A stretch of DNA of 16,770 nt from an uncultured Acetatifactor sp. (GTDB lineage: Bacteria; Bacillota; Clostridia; Lachnospirales; Lachnospiraceae), in NCBI GenBank assembly GCA_934394515.1, contig CAKRRU010000054.1:1-16770 (forward strand), read 5' to 3'. The notes below the pieces were generated by a model. The model was not told the origin of the DNA. It worked only from the letters and a program-made list of their open reading frames with translations, and searched no databases. The translations under genes and the position numbers were made by a program. Below are positions 6,783 to 15,255 of this stretch, in pieces. The stretch's first letter is position 1; each line of letters starts with the position of its first letter.

Positions 6783-7649
6783 GTGTATCAATTGATTAGA
6801 AATGACAATGGGGAGAAAGAAAGCGTACAGCAGAGGCAGACGGGAGAACTGGAGTATCTGGTTTTTCCAAAGCTGGAAGAAACCGGTGTTGTGAAACATT
6901 TGTTTACTACCAGAACCGGAGGCGTCAGCAAGGGTGTTTGCGCTACGATGAATCTGAGCTTTTCCAGAGGAGATGATCCGGAAGCTGTTATGGAAAATTA
7001 CAGGCGGATCGGAGATGTCCTTGGCGTGGCACCGGACCATATGGTAGCTTCGAGACAGACACATACGGCCAATATACGTCTTGTTACCGCAGCTGACCTC
7101 GGAAACGGGATCACGAAGCCTTCCGCGTATGAAGATATTGACGGTCTGGCAACCAATATTCCGGGAATTGCATTAGCTACCTTTTATGCGGACTGTGTAC
7201 CATTGTATTTTGTGGATCCGGTACATAGGGCAATCGGTCTGGCACATTCCGGCTGGAGAGGTACGGTGTCCCGGATGGGTGAGCATATGGTACATTTTAT
7301 GCAGGACCATTTTCAAAGCAGACCGGAGGAACTGGTGGCGGCAATCGGTCCGTCCATCTGTGTGGATTGTTATGAGATCAGTGAGGAAGTAGCAGAGCAG
7401 TTTAGGGGGGATTTTCCGGAGAATGTCCTGGAAAAGGGCAAAATGCCCGGAAAGTACCAACTGAATCTATGGGAGGCAAACAGGAGCATTCTGTTGAAAG
7501 CGGGTATATTGCCGGAGCACATTGCTGTGACGGATGTATGCACCTGCCATAATCCGGAATATCTGTTTTCCCATCGCGCAAGCCATGGACAGAGAGGAAA
7601 TCTGGCAGCCTTTTTAATGTTGAAGGAGAAAAATCCTTCAAAACAGTGA
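6783..7649 (+). CDS. pgeF: PgeF/YfiH-type polyphenol oxidase (laccase-domain) family protein
   Basis: This 288-residue protein is of the DUF152/COG1496 family. It shows FTTRTGGVS, SRQTHT with His94, FYADCVPL with Cys138, and LAHSGWRGT with His155, the three metal ligands of the active site, then IGPSIC, CYEIS and CHNPEYLFSHR near the C-terminus. In E. coli the homologue (PgeF) keeps the wrong amino acid out of peptidoglycan stem peptides; other members act on purine nucleosides (phosphorolysis, adenosine deamination). It is a soluble enzyme without a signal peptide. It starts at GTG with AAGGAG (6767-6772) ten bases upstream, six bases after yraN. The stop is followed by a two-component system, so a wall-related link is possible but is inference. 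Confidence 0.92.
   Translation: MYQLIRNDNGEKESVQQRQTGELEYLVFPKLEETGVVKHLFTTRTGGVSKGVCATMNLSFSRGDDPEAVMENYRRIGDVLGVAPDHMVASRQTHTANIRLVTAADLGNGITKPSAYEDIDGLATNIPGIALATFYADCVPLYFVDPVHRAIGLAHSGWRGTVSRMGEHMVHFMQDHFQSRPEELVAAIGPSICVDCYEISEEVAEQFRGDFPENVLEKGKMPGKYQLNLWEANRSILLKAGILPEHIAVTDVCTCHNPEYLFSHRASHGQRGNLAAFLMLKEKNPSKQ
7620..7641 (+). other. 8-bp hairpin at the 3' end of pgeF
   Basis: TTGAAGGA (7620-7627) and TCCTTCAA (7634-7641) are perfect complements around a GAAAAA loop, inside the last pgeF codons. The bases after it are A-rich, not T-rich, so it is not a standard terminator. It could protect or process the mRNA between pgeF and the regulator genes. Confidence 0.4.
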
Positions 7650-7708
7650 TTTACTAAATAAAACAGTTTGAGCCGGCGGTGACAGAAAGTCGCAGAAATG
7701 AGGAAATA

Positions 7709-8407
7709 ATGGCAAATATTCTTGTATGTGATGATGATAAGGAAATTGTAGACGCAATTGAAATCTATCTGAGTCAGGATGGCTATAAAATATTCAAAGC
7801 ATATGACGGGGAACAGGCGATCCAGATCCTGGATAAGGAAGACATTCATCTGCTGATCATGGACATTATGATGCCGAAGCTGGACGGAATCCGTGCAACG
7901 CTTAAGATCCGCGAGTACAGCAGTATTCCCATAATCATTTTATCGGCGAAGTCAGAGGACACAGATAAGATCCTGGGGCTGAATATCGGTGCGGATGATT
8001 ATATCTGTAAACCGTTCAATCCCCTGGAACTGGTCGCCAGAGTGAAATCAAATCTGCGCCGTTACACATCCCTGGGAAGCCTTACGGGCGAAAATAAATC
8101 CATTTATCAGGTGGGCGGTCTGATATTGAATGATGATACCAAACAGGTGACTGTGGATGATGAACCGGTAAAGATGACCCCGATCGAATATAATATTTTA
8201 CTGCTTCTCATGAAGAATCAGGGACGTGTGTTCTCGATCAACCAGATCTACGAAAGTATCTGGAATGAGGATGCAATAGGGGCAGATAACACTGTAGCCG
8301 TACACATTCGACATATCCGCGAAAAGATAGAGATCAACCCCAAGGAACCCAGATATTTAAAGGTAGTGTGGGGAGTGGGTTACAAGATCGATAAGGAGCA
8401 GGCATGA
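7709..8407 (+). CDS. OmpR/PhoB-family response regulator
   Basis: A 232-residue DNA-binding response regulator. The receiver domain (1 to about 118) has the acidic pocket CDDD, phosphoacceptor Asp52 (LLIMDIMMPKLDG), Ser79 (IIILSAK) and Lys101 (KPF). The C-terminal winged helix (about 132-230) has MTPIEYNILLLLMKNQG, the recognition helix region DNTVAVHIRHIREKI and the wing RYLKVVWGVGYKI. ATG 7709 is preferred: AGGA at 7701-7704 lies just upstream, the protein then begins normally (MANILVCDDD), and the GTG at 7679 would add ten residues with no family match. Its stop overlaps the kinase start (ATGA), so the kinase is its partner. Targets are unknown; no clear repeat typical of a binding site was seen upstream. 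Confidence 0.95.
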   Translation: MANILVCDDDKEIVDAIEIYLSQDGYKIFKAYDGEQAIQILDKEDIHLLIMDIMMPKLDGIRATLKIREYSSIPIIILSAKSEDTDKILGLNIGADDYICKPFNPLELVARVKSNLRRYTSLGSLTGENKSIYQVGGLILNDDTKQVTVDDEPVKMTPIEYNILLLLMKNQGRVFSINQIYESIWNEDAIGADNTVAVHIRHIREKIEINPKEPRYLKVVWGVGYKIDKEQA

Positions 8408-11094
8408 GAAAACCTACATTGAAGCGGCTGGTACTGGGACTGGTGCAGCAGACTGCAGCGTTATTGCTGCTGCTTGCCATTGCAGCCGTACTGTTTAATT
8501 CTTATCTTGCGGTTGATACCGCAGACGGTGCAAAAGTATATGAATTGTCACCGCTTGATACGGAGACGGAATTTGAAGATTCTGTTATCTTTCATGACCT
8601 GTTTCAGGGTGCAGTATCGGATATCGTACAGTTGATGGTGATCAAAGGGCAGATAGAGACCAATGATGCCTTCGATCCTCATAAGCATATCGATATTACA
8701 GAATTCGCCTCCGGTAAAAAGGGCGGAGCGGATTGTCCGGTGACAGCTGTGTATGAATTGGAAGATCTGATCAAGTGGGGAAAATACGGTGTGGAATATA
8801 CAGACCGTATTATGAGCATGTCGGATTTTGTAAATTATTTCGGACCGGTGGATATTGTTTCCAATTTCCGTATAGACACAGACGGACAGCTTGTGTTTGC
8901 AGCAGACGGGGAACAGACAGAGGAACAGAAGGAAGCGGTAACCCTGGCAATAGAAGCAATTCCCGAGAATCAGAGAACGGAGCGGCTGGAGGATCTGGCA
9001 TTTACTTATATTGTCAAGGAAAGCATACAGGATATCAGGGTATCAAGAGAGGATGACGGTACGCTTACCGTGTATTTTCCTATGATGAACTGTAGATATG
9101 CCACGGTAGACGGAGAAAAGCAGCTGACAGCCTGTGCGGACAACTGGGTGGAATATACGGCTCTGCAGAACAATCTGGCACTTACTGTGAGTACGCTGGC
9201 GGCAAATTATGAACAGTACCAGAATTGTAATGATCTGTACAAAGAAGATGCAGGCAATCTGAAATATGCTGTCCGGATGATGACAGGGGACGGCATTACC
9301 AGAACATATACCAATGTATCTGGGGTCACGGACCGCTCTGATAATGAGATCACAGATTATTTCTCAGAATACAGAAGATATTTAATCTATTATCCGGACA
9401 GCCTGGAATTTACCAGTAATACCGGAATGACAGAAAATCAGATATATCAATATCTTAAGGATTATGACTATGTGCATCCGGATATGACGCATATATGGAT
9501 CGCTGTTGATACCAATTATCCGATAGAAGGCGATGCTTTTTACAATGCCAATGTAGTATTTCAGAGGATCGTTCCGAATATCTGGTATCTGATCGGCGCA
9601 GGAATCCTGTTAGTGGTTCTGTGGCTGCTTATCGGAATTTATCTGACGGTGACAGCCGGAGTCGCTTTTGACGAGGAAGAAGAACCGGTGCTTTATCTGA
9701 ACGGTATCGACCATATCTGGACAGAGTTTATGATTCTGGCTTTTGTAATATGCGTGTATGGTGGCAGACTGGGATATGATTACCTTATGAATACGGCCAA
9801 CAGAGTATATTTAAGCCATTCTGAAATACAGGGAAGAGAAGTGACAAGACTGGCGGCGTATGCGGTATATGCCGGTTATGGATTCGGTGTCAGCACGGTA
9901 TTTAATGTGTTCTGGTATAGTCTGATCCGCAGAGTGAAATCTCATAATATGTGGAGAGACAGCTTCCTGCATTGGATCGTGAGCAGCTTTGGAAAAGCTG
10001 TACATTTTGTGGTGTCACATCGGAATTCTGCGATCAGCTCGCTGATCCCGTACAATCTGTTCCTTCTGGCAAACCTTGCGGGAATCCTGGGAACATATCT
10101 TCTGAGGCAAAGCGGTGTATGGTGGTTACTGCCGGCAGTCGCTGCGGTGGTACTGGATGGGATAGTCGGAGTGCTGCGTTTTAAACAGAAGGCAGAACAA
10201 ATTGATATTGTGGAAGGAATCCGCAGAATCCGTGATGGTGAAGTGGATTACAAACTGGATGTGGAATCCCTTCACGGAGACAATCGGGAAATGGCGGATG
10301 CGGTAAATAATATCGGAGAGGGAATCCGTAAGGCGGTAAATACCAGTATGAAGGATGAGCAGATGAAATCGGATCTGATCACGAATGTCTCTCATGATAT
10401 TAAGACACCGTTGACTTCCATTATTAATTATGTGGATCTGCTGAAACGGCTTAAAATCACAGAAGAGCCCGCACAGAGCTATATTGCGGTATTGGACAGC
10501 AAGTCACAGAGACTGAAGCAGCTTACGGATGATCTTGTGGAGGCATCCAAGATCTCTTCCGGAAATATTGTCCTGAATCTGGAAATGATCAATTTTACAG
10601 AACTTTTAAACCAGGCAATCGGAGAGTTCTCTGACAGAATGGAAGAGAAAAAGCTACAGATCATCTTTGATGGCAGCGATGTGACCGGCATGATTTATGC
10701 GGATAGCCGCAGAATGTGGAGAATCATTGAAAATCTCTTCCAGAATATCTGCAAATACGCATTGGAAGGAACCAGAGTCTATCTGGAGATGCAGGTAGAA
10801 AACGGCAGGGTAATCGCTTCTTTGAAAAACATTTCGGACAGACCTATGAATCTGAAGGGAGAAGAACTTTCGGAAAGATTTATCAGGGGAGATGCTTCCA
10901 GAACGACAGAAGGAAGCGGACTGGGACTTTATATTGCCAAAAACCTTACAAAAGCACAGCATGGAGAATTTCATATTCAGCTGGACGGAGATCTTTTTAA
11001 GATTATACTGGATTTTCCGGAGTACAAGGCGCCGGATACAGTGGAGACGGCAGCGGCGGAAACAGTTGAAACAGCAACGGAAGAGGTACGGTAG
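8404..11094 (+). CDS. Large multi-pass membrane sensor histidine kinase
   Basis: An 896-residue kinase. TM1 is about 11-31, followed by an extracytoplasmic region of about 350 residues (32-390) with no domain I recognise, holding only four cysteines (Cys111, 230, 244, 275). Then come about five further helices (about 392-418, 438-457, 482-507, 546-567, 572-592), a HAMP-like linker (about 595-650), a DHp helix with NVSHDIKTP (phosphoacceptor His664), and an ATPase domain with the N box ENLFQNICKYA (Asn781), the F box ERFIRGD and the G2 box EGSGLGLYIAKNL. An acidic tail (about 877-896) repeats ETVETA. The start at ATGA overlaps the regulator stop, with AAGGAG (8393-8398) five bases before. Signal unknown; nearby pgeF hints at the envelope. 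The family is certain. Confidence 0.93.
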   Translation: MRKPTLKRLVLGLVQQTAALLLLLAIAAVLFNSYLAVDTADGAKVYELSPLDTETEFEDSVIFHDLFQGAVSDIVQLMVIKGQIETNDAFDPHKHIDITEFASGKKGGADCPVTAVYELEDLIKWGKYGVEYTDRIMSMSDFVNYFGPVDIVSNFRIDTDGQLVFAADGEQTEEQKEAVTLAIEAIPENQRTERLEDLAFTYIVKESIQDIRVSREDDGTLTVYFPMMNCRYATVDGEKQLTACADNWVEYTALQNNLALTVSTLAANYEQYQNCNDLYKEDAGNLKYAVRMMTGDGITRTYTNVSGVTDRSDNEITDYFSEYRRYLIYYPDSLEFTSNTGMTENQIYQYLKDYDYVHPDMTHIWIAVDTNYPIEGDAFYNANVVFQRIVPNIWYLIGAGILLVVLWLLIGIYLTVTAGVAFDEEEEPVLYLNGIDHIWTEFMILAFVICVYGGRLGYDYLMNTANRVYLSHSEIQGREVTRLAAYAVYAGYGFGVSTVFNVFWYSLIRRVKSHNMWRDSFLHWIVSSFGKAVHFVVSHRNSAISSLIPYNLFLLANLAGILGTYLLRQSGVWWLLPAVAAVVLDGIVGVLRFKQKAEQIDIVEGIRRIRDGEVDYKLDVESLHGDNREMADAVNNIGEGIRKAVNTSMKDEQMKSDLITNVSHDIKTPLTSIINYVDLLKRLKITEEPAQSYIAVLDSKSQRLKQLTDDLVEASKISSGNIVLNLEMINFTELLNQAIGEFSDRMEEKKLQIIFDGSDVTGMIYADSRRMWRIIENLFQNICKYALEGTRVYLEMQVENGRVIASLKNISDRPMNLKGEELSERFIRGDASRTTEGSGLGLYIAKNLTKAQHGEFHIQLDGDLFKIILDFPEYKAPDTVETAAAETVETATEEVR

Positions 11095-11102
11095 AGGACA
11101 GA

Positions 11103-11137
11103 AAACGCAGAAACCATAATAAGGCTTCTGCGTTTTT
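11103..11137 (+). terminator. Bidirectional intrinsic terminator between the kinase gene and prs
   Basis: AAACGCAGAA (11103-11112) and TTCTGCGTTT (11126-11135) form a 10-bp stem, extended by CC/GG across a single mismatch, with a T run at 11133-11137. On the minus strand the same stem is followed by TTTT, so it can also end the convergent prs transcript. Confidence 0.88.
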
Positions 11138-11146
11138 ATACGATTC

Positions 11147-12346
11147 TTAAAAAAGAAATTCGTTCATTTCTCTGCGGTTGTTGTATGCTTCCACGATGCC
11201 GTGGATCTTTTCGGTGGTGGCCATGACGTTGGAAAGAGAGGCATCATGGTTCATAAAGTCGATCAGGGAAGCGATGAATTTACTCATATCCGCTTCTACA
11301 AAGTAAGGTCTGGTATAGATCTCGGGCGGCAGGTAGGTAAGATTTGTAGTAATTACTTTATCGAAATCACCATGCTCATAAGCTGCATCGAAATTCTTCA
11401 GACCATCGGTAAACAGACCGAAGGTGCAGCAGATATAAACGCGTCTGGCGTTCATTGCTTTTAACTGTCTCGCGGTATCCAGCATACTTCCGCCGGAAGA
11501 GATCATATCATCAATGATGATAATATCCTTGCCGTCGATATTATCTCCTAAGAATTCATGGGCAACAATGGGATTCTTGCCGTTGACGATAGTAGAGTAG
11601 TCACGTCTCTTATAGAACATACCGGTATCTACACCAAGGACACTGGCAAAATAGATAGCGCGGTCCAGAGCACCCTCATCGGGGCTGATGACTAACAGAT
11701 GATCCTTATCCACGACCATATCGTCCTCGGAATTTAACAGGGATTTGATGAACTGATAAGGAGTGGTAAAGTTATCAAAACCGTTCAGGGGAGTGGAGTT
11801 CTGTACTCTGGGGTCATGGGCATCAAATGTGATGAAATTATCGATTCCCATGTCTCTTAACTCTTCCAGTGCATAAGCACAGTCCAGGGATTCTCTGCCG
11901 CTGCGGCGGTGCTGTCTGCCTTCATAGAGGAAAGGCATGATAACGTTGATCCGTCTTGCCTTGCCGTTACATGCTGCAATGACACGCTTCAGATCCTGAT
12001 AATGGTCATCGGGAGACATATGGTTGGTATAGCCGTTCATATTGTAAGTAATACTATGATTGCATACATCCGTGAGGATAAACAAGTCCCTGCCACGGAT
12101 GGTCTCACTGATCTGAGCCTTGGCTTCGCCGCTTCCGAAACGGGGTACGTCCACATCTACGAGATAATTGCTCTCGATATAGCCGTGAAATGCAGGATCG
12201 TTTTTAACTTTGTCATTGTGGATACTCTTACGGAATTCGACCATGTAATCATTGATGCGGCGGCCCATTTTTTCTGCGGAAGGCAGAGCGATGATCTTCA
12301 AAGGCGCCACAGGCATGGCATTTTCCAGTTCGTGTAAATTAGGCAT
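11147..12346 (-). CDS. prs: Ribose-phosphate pyrophosphokinase (PRPP synthetase), long form
   Basis: This enzyme makes PRPP from ribose 5-phosphate and ATP for nucleotide, His, Trp and NAD synthesis. The 399-residue protein shows the ATP-side MPFLYEGRQHRRSGRES (137-153), the ribose/metal-site FDAHDPR (174-180), SPDEGALDRA, the flexible-loop YKRRDYS (Lys246, Arg247) and the PRPP loop IDDMISSGGS (278-287), a variant of the usual DDMxDTGGT. Usual enzymes are about 310-320 residues; the extra length is in an N-terminal extension, inserts and a C-terminal helix. I believe this longer type is common in clostridia. I chose the start at 12346 because AGGAGG (12353-12358) lies six bases upstream; a start at 12400 would add 18 residues covering promoter sequence. 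It is transcribed alone against both neighbours. Confidence 0.93.
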   Translation of the reverse strand: MPNLHELENAMPVAPLKIIALPSAEKMGRRINDYMVEFRKSIHNDKVKNDPAFHGYIESNYLVDVDVPRFGSGEAKAQISETIRGRDLFILTDVCNHSITYNMNGYTNHMSPDDHYQDLKRVIAACNGKARRINVIMPFLYEGRQHRRSGRESLDCAYALEELRDMGIDNFITFDAHDPRVQNSTPLNGFDNFTTPYQFIKSLLNSEDDMVVDKDHLLVISPDEGALDRAIYFASVLGVDTGMFYKRRDYSTIVNGKNPIVAHEFLGDNIDGKDIIIIDDMISSGGSMLDTARQLKAMNARRVYICCTFGLFTDGLKNFDAAYEHGDFDKVITTNLTYLPPEIYTRPYFVEADMSKFIASLIDFMNHDASLSNVMATTEKIHGIVEAYNNRREMNEFLF

Positions 12347-12371
12347 GATGTCCCTCCTGGACGAGATAGTA

Positions 12372-12400
12372 ATTATTGTAATCTTGTAGAAATTTGTCAA
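12372..12400 (-). promoter_or_regulatory. prs promoter P2 (proximal)
   Basis: On the minus strand TTGACA (12400-12395), a 17-base spacer and AATAAT (12377-12372). A perfect -35 with a near-consensus -10; transcripts would start near 12365, just ahead of the prs ribosome binding site. Confidence 0.7.
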
Positions 12401-12412
12401 AGCGACAATTAA

Positions 12413-12441
12413 TTTATATCATTATGCTAGTGACACGTCAA
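12413..12441 (-). promoter_or_regulatory. prs promoter P1 (distal)
   Basis: On the minus strand TTGACG (12441-12436), a 17-base spacer ending in TGA (extended -10) and TATAAA (12418-12413). It lies 41 bases upstream of P2 and interleaves with the rightward promoter of the radical-SAM gene. Confidence 0.7.
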
Positions 12442-12458
12442 GGAATTTCTTGTACAAT
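12430..12458 (+). promoter_or_regulatory. Promoter of the PDZ/radical-SAM (DUF512) gene
   Basis: GTGACA (12430-12435), a 17-base spacer and TACAAT (12453-12458), with a start expected near 12465 and the ATG at 12490. Its -35 abuts the -35 of prs P1 within TGACACGTCA (12431-12440), which is palindromic except for the centre. Confidence 0.65.
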
Positions 12459-12489
12459 GGATAAGAGAAAGTTGGTCAGGTGAATTAAA

Positions 12490-13842
12490 ATGAAGAAAAA
12501 AGAACATGTTGTAAAAACAGTAAAACCGGGCAGCATTGCGGAAGAACTGGAAATCGTTCCCGGAGATAAAATACTGGCGATAGATAACACAGAGATCGAG
12601 GATATTTTTGATTATCAGTTTCTGGTCCAGGATACCTATATTGAAATGCTGGTGGAGAAGCCGGACGGAGAGCAGTGGCTTCTGGAGATCGATAAAGGCT
12701 TCGATGAGGATCTGGGGATCGAATTTGAAAACGGTTTGATGGATGAATACCGTCATTGTCATAATAAATGTATTTTCTGCTTTATTGATCAGATGCCGAA
12801 AGGCATGCGTGATACTCTGTATTTCAAGGATGACGATTCGAGGCTTTCCTTTTTGCAGGGAAATTATGTGACACTGACCAATATGTCGGATCACGATATC
12901 GACCGCATCTGCAGATATCATTTATCCCCCATCAATATCTCTTTCCAGACTATGAATCCGGAACTGCGCTGTAAAATGCTGAACAACCGTTTCGCGGGAG
13001 ATGCCCTGAAAAAGGTGGATACGCTGAATGCTGCCGGAATCCGGATGAATGGACAGATCGTGCTCTGTAAAGGGGTAAATGACGGTAAAGAACTGGAATT
13101 CAGCATACAGAAATTAATGGAATACATCCCCAATGTAGAGAGCGTATCGGTAGTGCCGGTCGGCTTATCGAAATACCGCGAAGGATTGTATCCGCTGGAA
13201 CCTTTTACTCCCAAGGACGCCGGTGAGGTTATTGATCTGATCGAAAAATATCAGAAGATCTGCATGGAAAAGCACGGGACACACTTTATCCAGGCAAGCG
13301 ACGAGTGGTATATTCTTGCAGGCAGAGAGGTGCCGGAAGAGGAACGGTATGACGGCTATCTGCAGTTAGAGAACGGTGTCGGAATGATCCGACTTCTGCT
13401 GGATGAATTCCATGACGGACTTAAGAGACGCGTCATGGAGAAAGAAGAGGGGAAAAATCTGTCCTGGAAAGGAAAAAGAGAGATCTCTCTGGCTACGGGA
13501 CGACTGGCGTTTCCTTATTTAAAGAAGATGGCGGAAGAACTGATGGCGGAATACCACGGCCTGCAGGTTCATGTGTACGAGATCATCAATGATTTTTTCG
13601 GTGAAATGATCACAGTTTCGGGACTTTTGACCGGACAGGATATCGTCAGACAGTTACAGGGCAAAAATCTCGGAGAAGCGTTGTATCTTCCCCGGAATGT
13701 ACTCAGGAGCGGAGCGGATCTGTTCTTGGATGATTATACCATGGCCGATGTGGAGAGGGCTTTACAAGTGCCCGTGAATATTGTAAAATCAAGCGGATAT
13801 GATCTTGTGGATGCCCTGCTCGGAGAAGAGGCATCTGAATAA
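12490..13842 (+). CDS. PDZ domain / radical SAM-like / DUF512 protein (COG1625)
   Basis: A 450-residue protein with an N-terminal PDZ-like domain (about 8-65: VKPGSIAEELEIVPGDKILAI) and an iron-sulfur motif CHNKCIFC (Cys90, Cys94, Cys97; CX3CX2C as in radical SAM enzymes). A TIM-barrel-like part follows (NISFQTMNPELR, GIRMNGQIVLCKGVNDG), then the DUF512 region (about 210-420: VVPVGLSKYREGLYPLEPF, NGVGMIRLLLDEF, and the C-terminal GADLFLDDYT). The family has no established reaction. AGGTGA at 12478-12483 precedes the ATG, which follows its own promoter. It lies 72 bases before der, a pairing I recall as common in clostridia, so a link to ribosome assembly or translation is a fair guess but unproved. 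Confidence 0.9.
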   Translation: MKKKEHVVKTVKPGSIAEELEIVPGDKILAIDNTEIEDIFDYQFLVQDTYIEMLVEKPDGEQWLLEIDKGFDEDLGIEFENGLMDEYRHCHNKCIFCFIDQMPKGMRDTLYFKDDDSRLSFLQGNYVTLTNMSDHDIDRICRYHLSPINISFQTMNPELRCKMLNNRFAGDALKKVDTLNAAGIRMNGQIVLCKGVNDGKELEFSIQKLMEYIPNVESVSVVPVGLSKYREGLYPLEPFTPKDAGEVIDLIEKYQKICMEKHGTHFIQASDEWYILAGREVPEEERYDGYLQLENGVGMIRLLLDEFHDGLKRRVMEKEEGKNLSWKGKREISLATGRLAFPYLKKMAEELMAEYHGLQVHVYEIINDFFGEMITVSGLLTGQDIVRQLQGKNLGEALYLPRNVLRSGADLFLDDYTMADVERALQVPVNIVKSSGYDLVDALLGEEASE

Positions 13843-13914
13843 AATCAGGATTTCAAATGGTAACATCAGATAAACGAAAATAAGTGAGATCGTAATTGAG
13901 AAACGGAGGGAATT

Positions 13915-15255
13915 ATGGCAAAGAGAAAAACCAAGCCTATTGTTGCGGTAGTGGGACGTCCGAACGTCGGCAAGTCTACACTGTTCAATGCACTGGCTGG
14001 CGAAAATATATCCATTGTTAAAGATACGCCCGGTATTACCAGAGACCGTATCTATGCGGATATCCACTGGCTGGATATGACATTTACCCTGATCGACACA
14101 GGCGGTATTGAGCCGGACAGCAAGGACGTGATTCTTTCCCAGATGAGGGAACAGGCAGAGATCGCCATGGAGACAGCGGATGTGATCATTTTCCTGGTAG
14201 ATGTAAAACAGGGACTGGTGGACGCCGATTCCAAAGTAGCGGACATGCTGCGCAGATCCCATAAGCCTGTCGTATTGGTGGTTAATAAAGTGGACAGTTT
14301 CCAGAAGTATATGGCGGATGTCTATGAATTTTATAATCTGGGCATCGGTGATCCCCATCCGATCTCCGCAGTGAACCGTCTGGGAATTGGTGACATGCTG
14401 GAGGCTGTAACGGAATATTTTGATAAGGAGCAGGCAGAGGAAGAAGAGGATGACCGCACGCGTGTGGCAATCGTCGGAAAGCCGAATGTCGGCAAGTCTT
14501 CCCTGATCAACAAGCTGCTTGGAGAGAATCGTCTGATCGTCTCTGATATCGCCGGTACGACCAGAGATGCGGTGGATACCGAGATCACCTATAATGGCAA
14601 GGAATACGTCTTCATTGATACCGCGGGACTTCGCCGTAAGAATAAGATCAAAGAAGAACTGGAACGTTACATGATCGTCCGCACCGTCAGTGCGGTAGAG
14701 CGTGCAGAGGTCGTAGTACTCATGATCGACGCGGAAGAAGGCGTTACGGAGCAGGATGCGAAGATCGCCGGTATCGCCCATGAGAGAGGCAAAGCGACCA
14801 TCATTGTAGTGAACAAATGGGATGCCATTGAAAAAGATGACAAGACGATTTACAAGTTCACTGAGAAAGTACGTAATACTTTATCCTTCATGCCTTATGC
14901 AGAGCTTTTGTTTGTCTCCGCAAAGACAGGACAGAGACTTCCCAAGCTGTTTGAGACCATTGATATGGTAAGTGAGAACCACGCACTGCGCGTGGCAACC
15001 GGTGTACTGAACGAGATCATGGCAGAGGCAGTGGCTATGCAGCAGCCGCCTTCCGATAAGGGTAAGAGACTTCGCCTGTACTATATTACCCAGGTAGCGG
15101 TAAAACCTCCTACCTTCGTGATCTTTGTAAATGATAAGGAGCTGATGCATTTCTCCTATACCAGATATATTGAGAATCAGATCAGAGAGACCTTTGGCTT
15201 CAAGGGAACTCCCCTCCGGTTCATCATCAGAGAACGAAAGGAAAAAGATCAATAA
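13915..15255 (+). CDS. der: Ribosome assembly GTPase Der (EngA)
   Basis: A 446-residue essential GTPase for 50S assembly with two tandem GTPase domains. Domain 1 has GRPNVGKS (14-21), DTGG (61-64) and NKVD (124-127); domain 2 has GKPNVGKS (188-195), DTAG (235-238) and NKWD (300-303). An acidic linker (EEEEDD, 175-180) lies between them and a C-terminal KH-like domain (about 355-440) follows. Length is normal. GGAGGG (13905-13910) lies four bases before ATG. No clear terminator or promoter lies in the 72 bases after the DUF512 gene, so the two are probably cotranscribed. Its stop overlaps the plsY start by one base (TAATG). Confidence 0.97.
   Translation: MAKRKTKPIVAVVGRPNVGKSTLFNALAGENISIVKDTPGITRDRIYADIHWLDMTFTLIDTGGIEPDSKDVILSQMREQAEIAMETADVIIFLVDVKQGLVDADSKVADMLRRSHKPVVLVVNKVDSFQKYMADVYEFYNLGIGDPHPISAVNRLGIGDMLEAVTEYFDKEQAEEEEDDRTRVAIVGKPNVGKSSLINKLLGENRLIVSDIAGTTRDAVDTEITYNGKEYVFIDTAGLRRKNKIKEELERYMIVRTVSAVERAEVVVLMIDAEEGVTEQDAKIAGIAHERGKATIIVVNKWDAIEKDDKTIYKFTEKVRNTLSFMPYAELLFVSAKTGQRLPKLFETIDMVSENHALRVATGVLNEIMAEAVAMQQPPSDKGKRLRLYYITQVAVKPPTFVIFVNDKELMHFSYTRYIENQIRETFGFKGTPLRFIIRERKEKDQ

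Noticed and set aside
7679..7708. GTG start adding ten residues to the response regulator
   Set aside because: AGGA just ahead of ATG 7709 and the typical receiver start MANILVCDDD favour the shorter form.
12347..12400. 18-residue extension of PRPP synthetase
   Set aside because: It would cover the strong AGGAGG and the -10 and spacer of promoter P2; ATG at 12346 fits the ribosome binding site.
13789..14781. 330-codon minus-strand frame over der
   Set aside because: der is unambiguous on the + strand with all GTPase motifs; the opposite frame is a by-product of its codon use.
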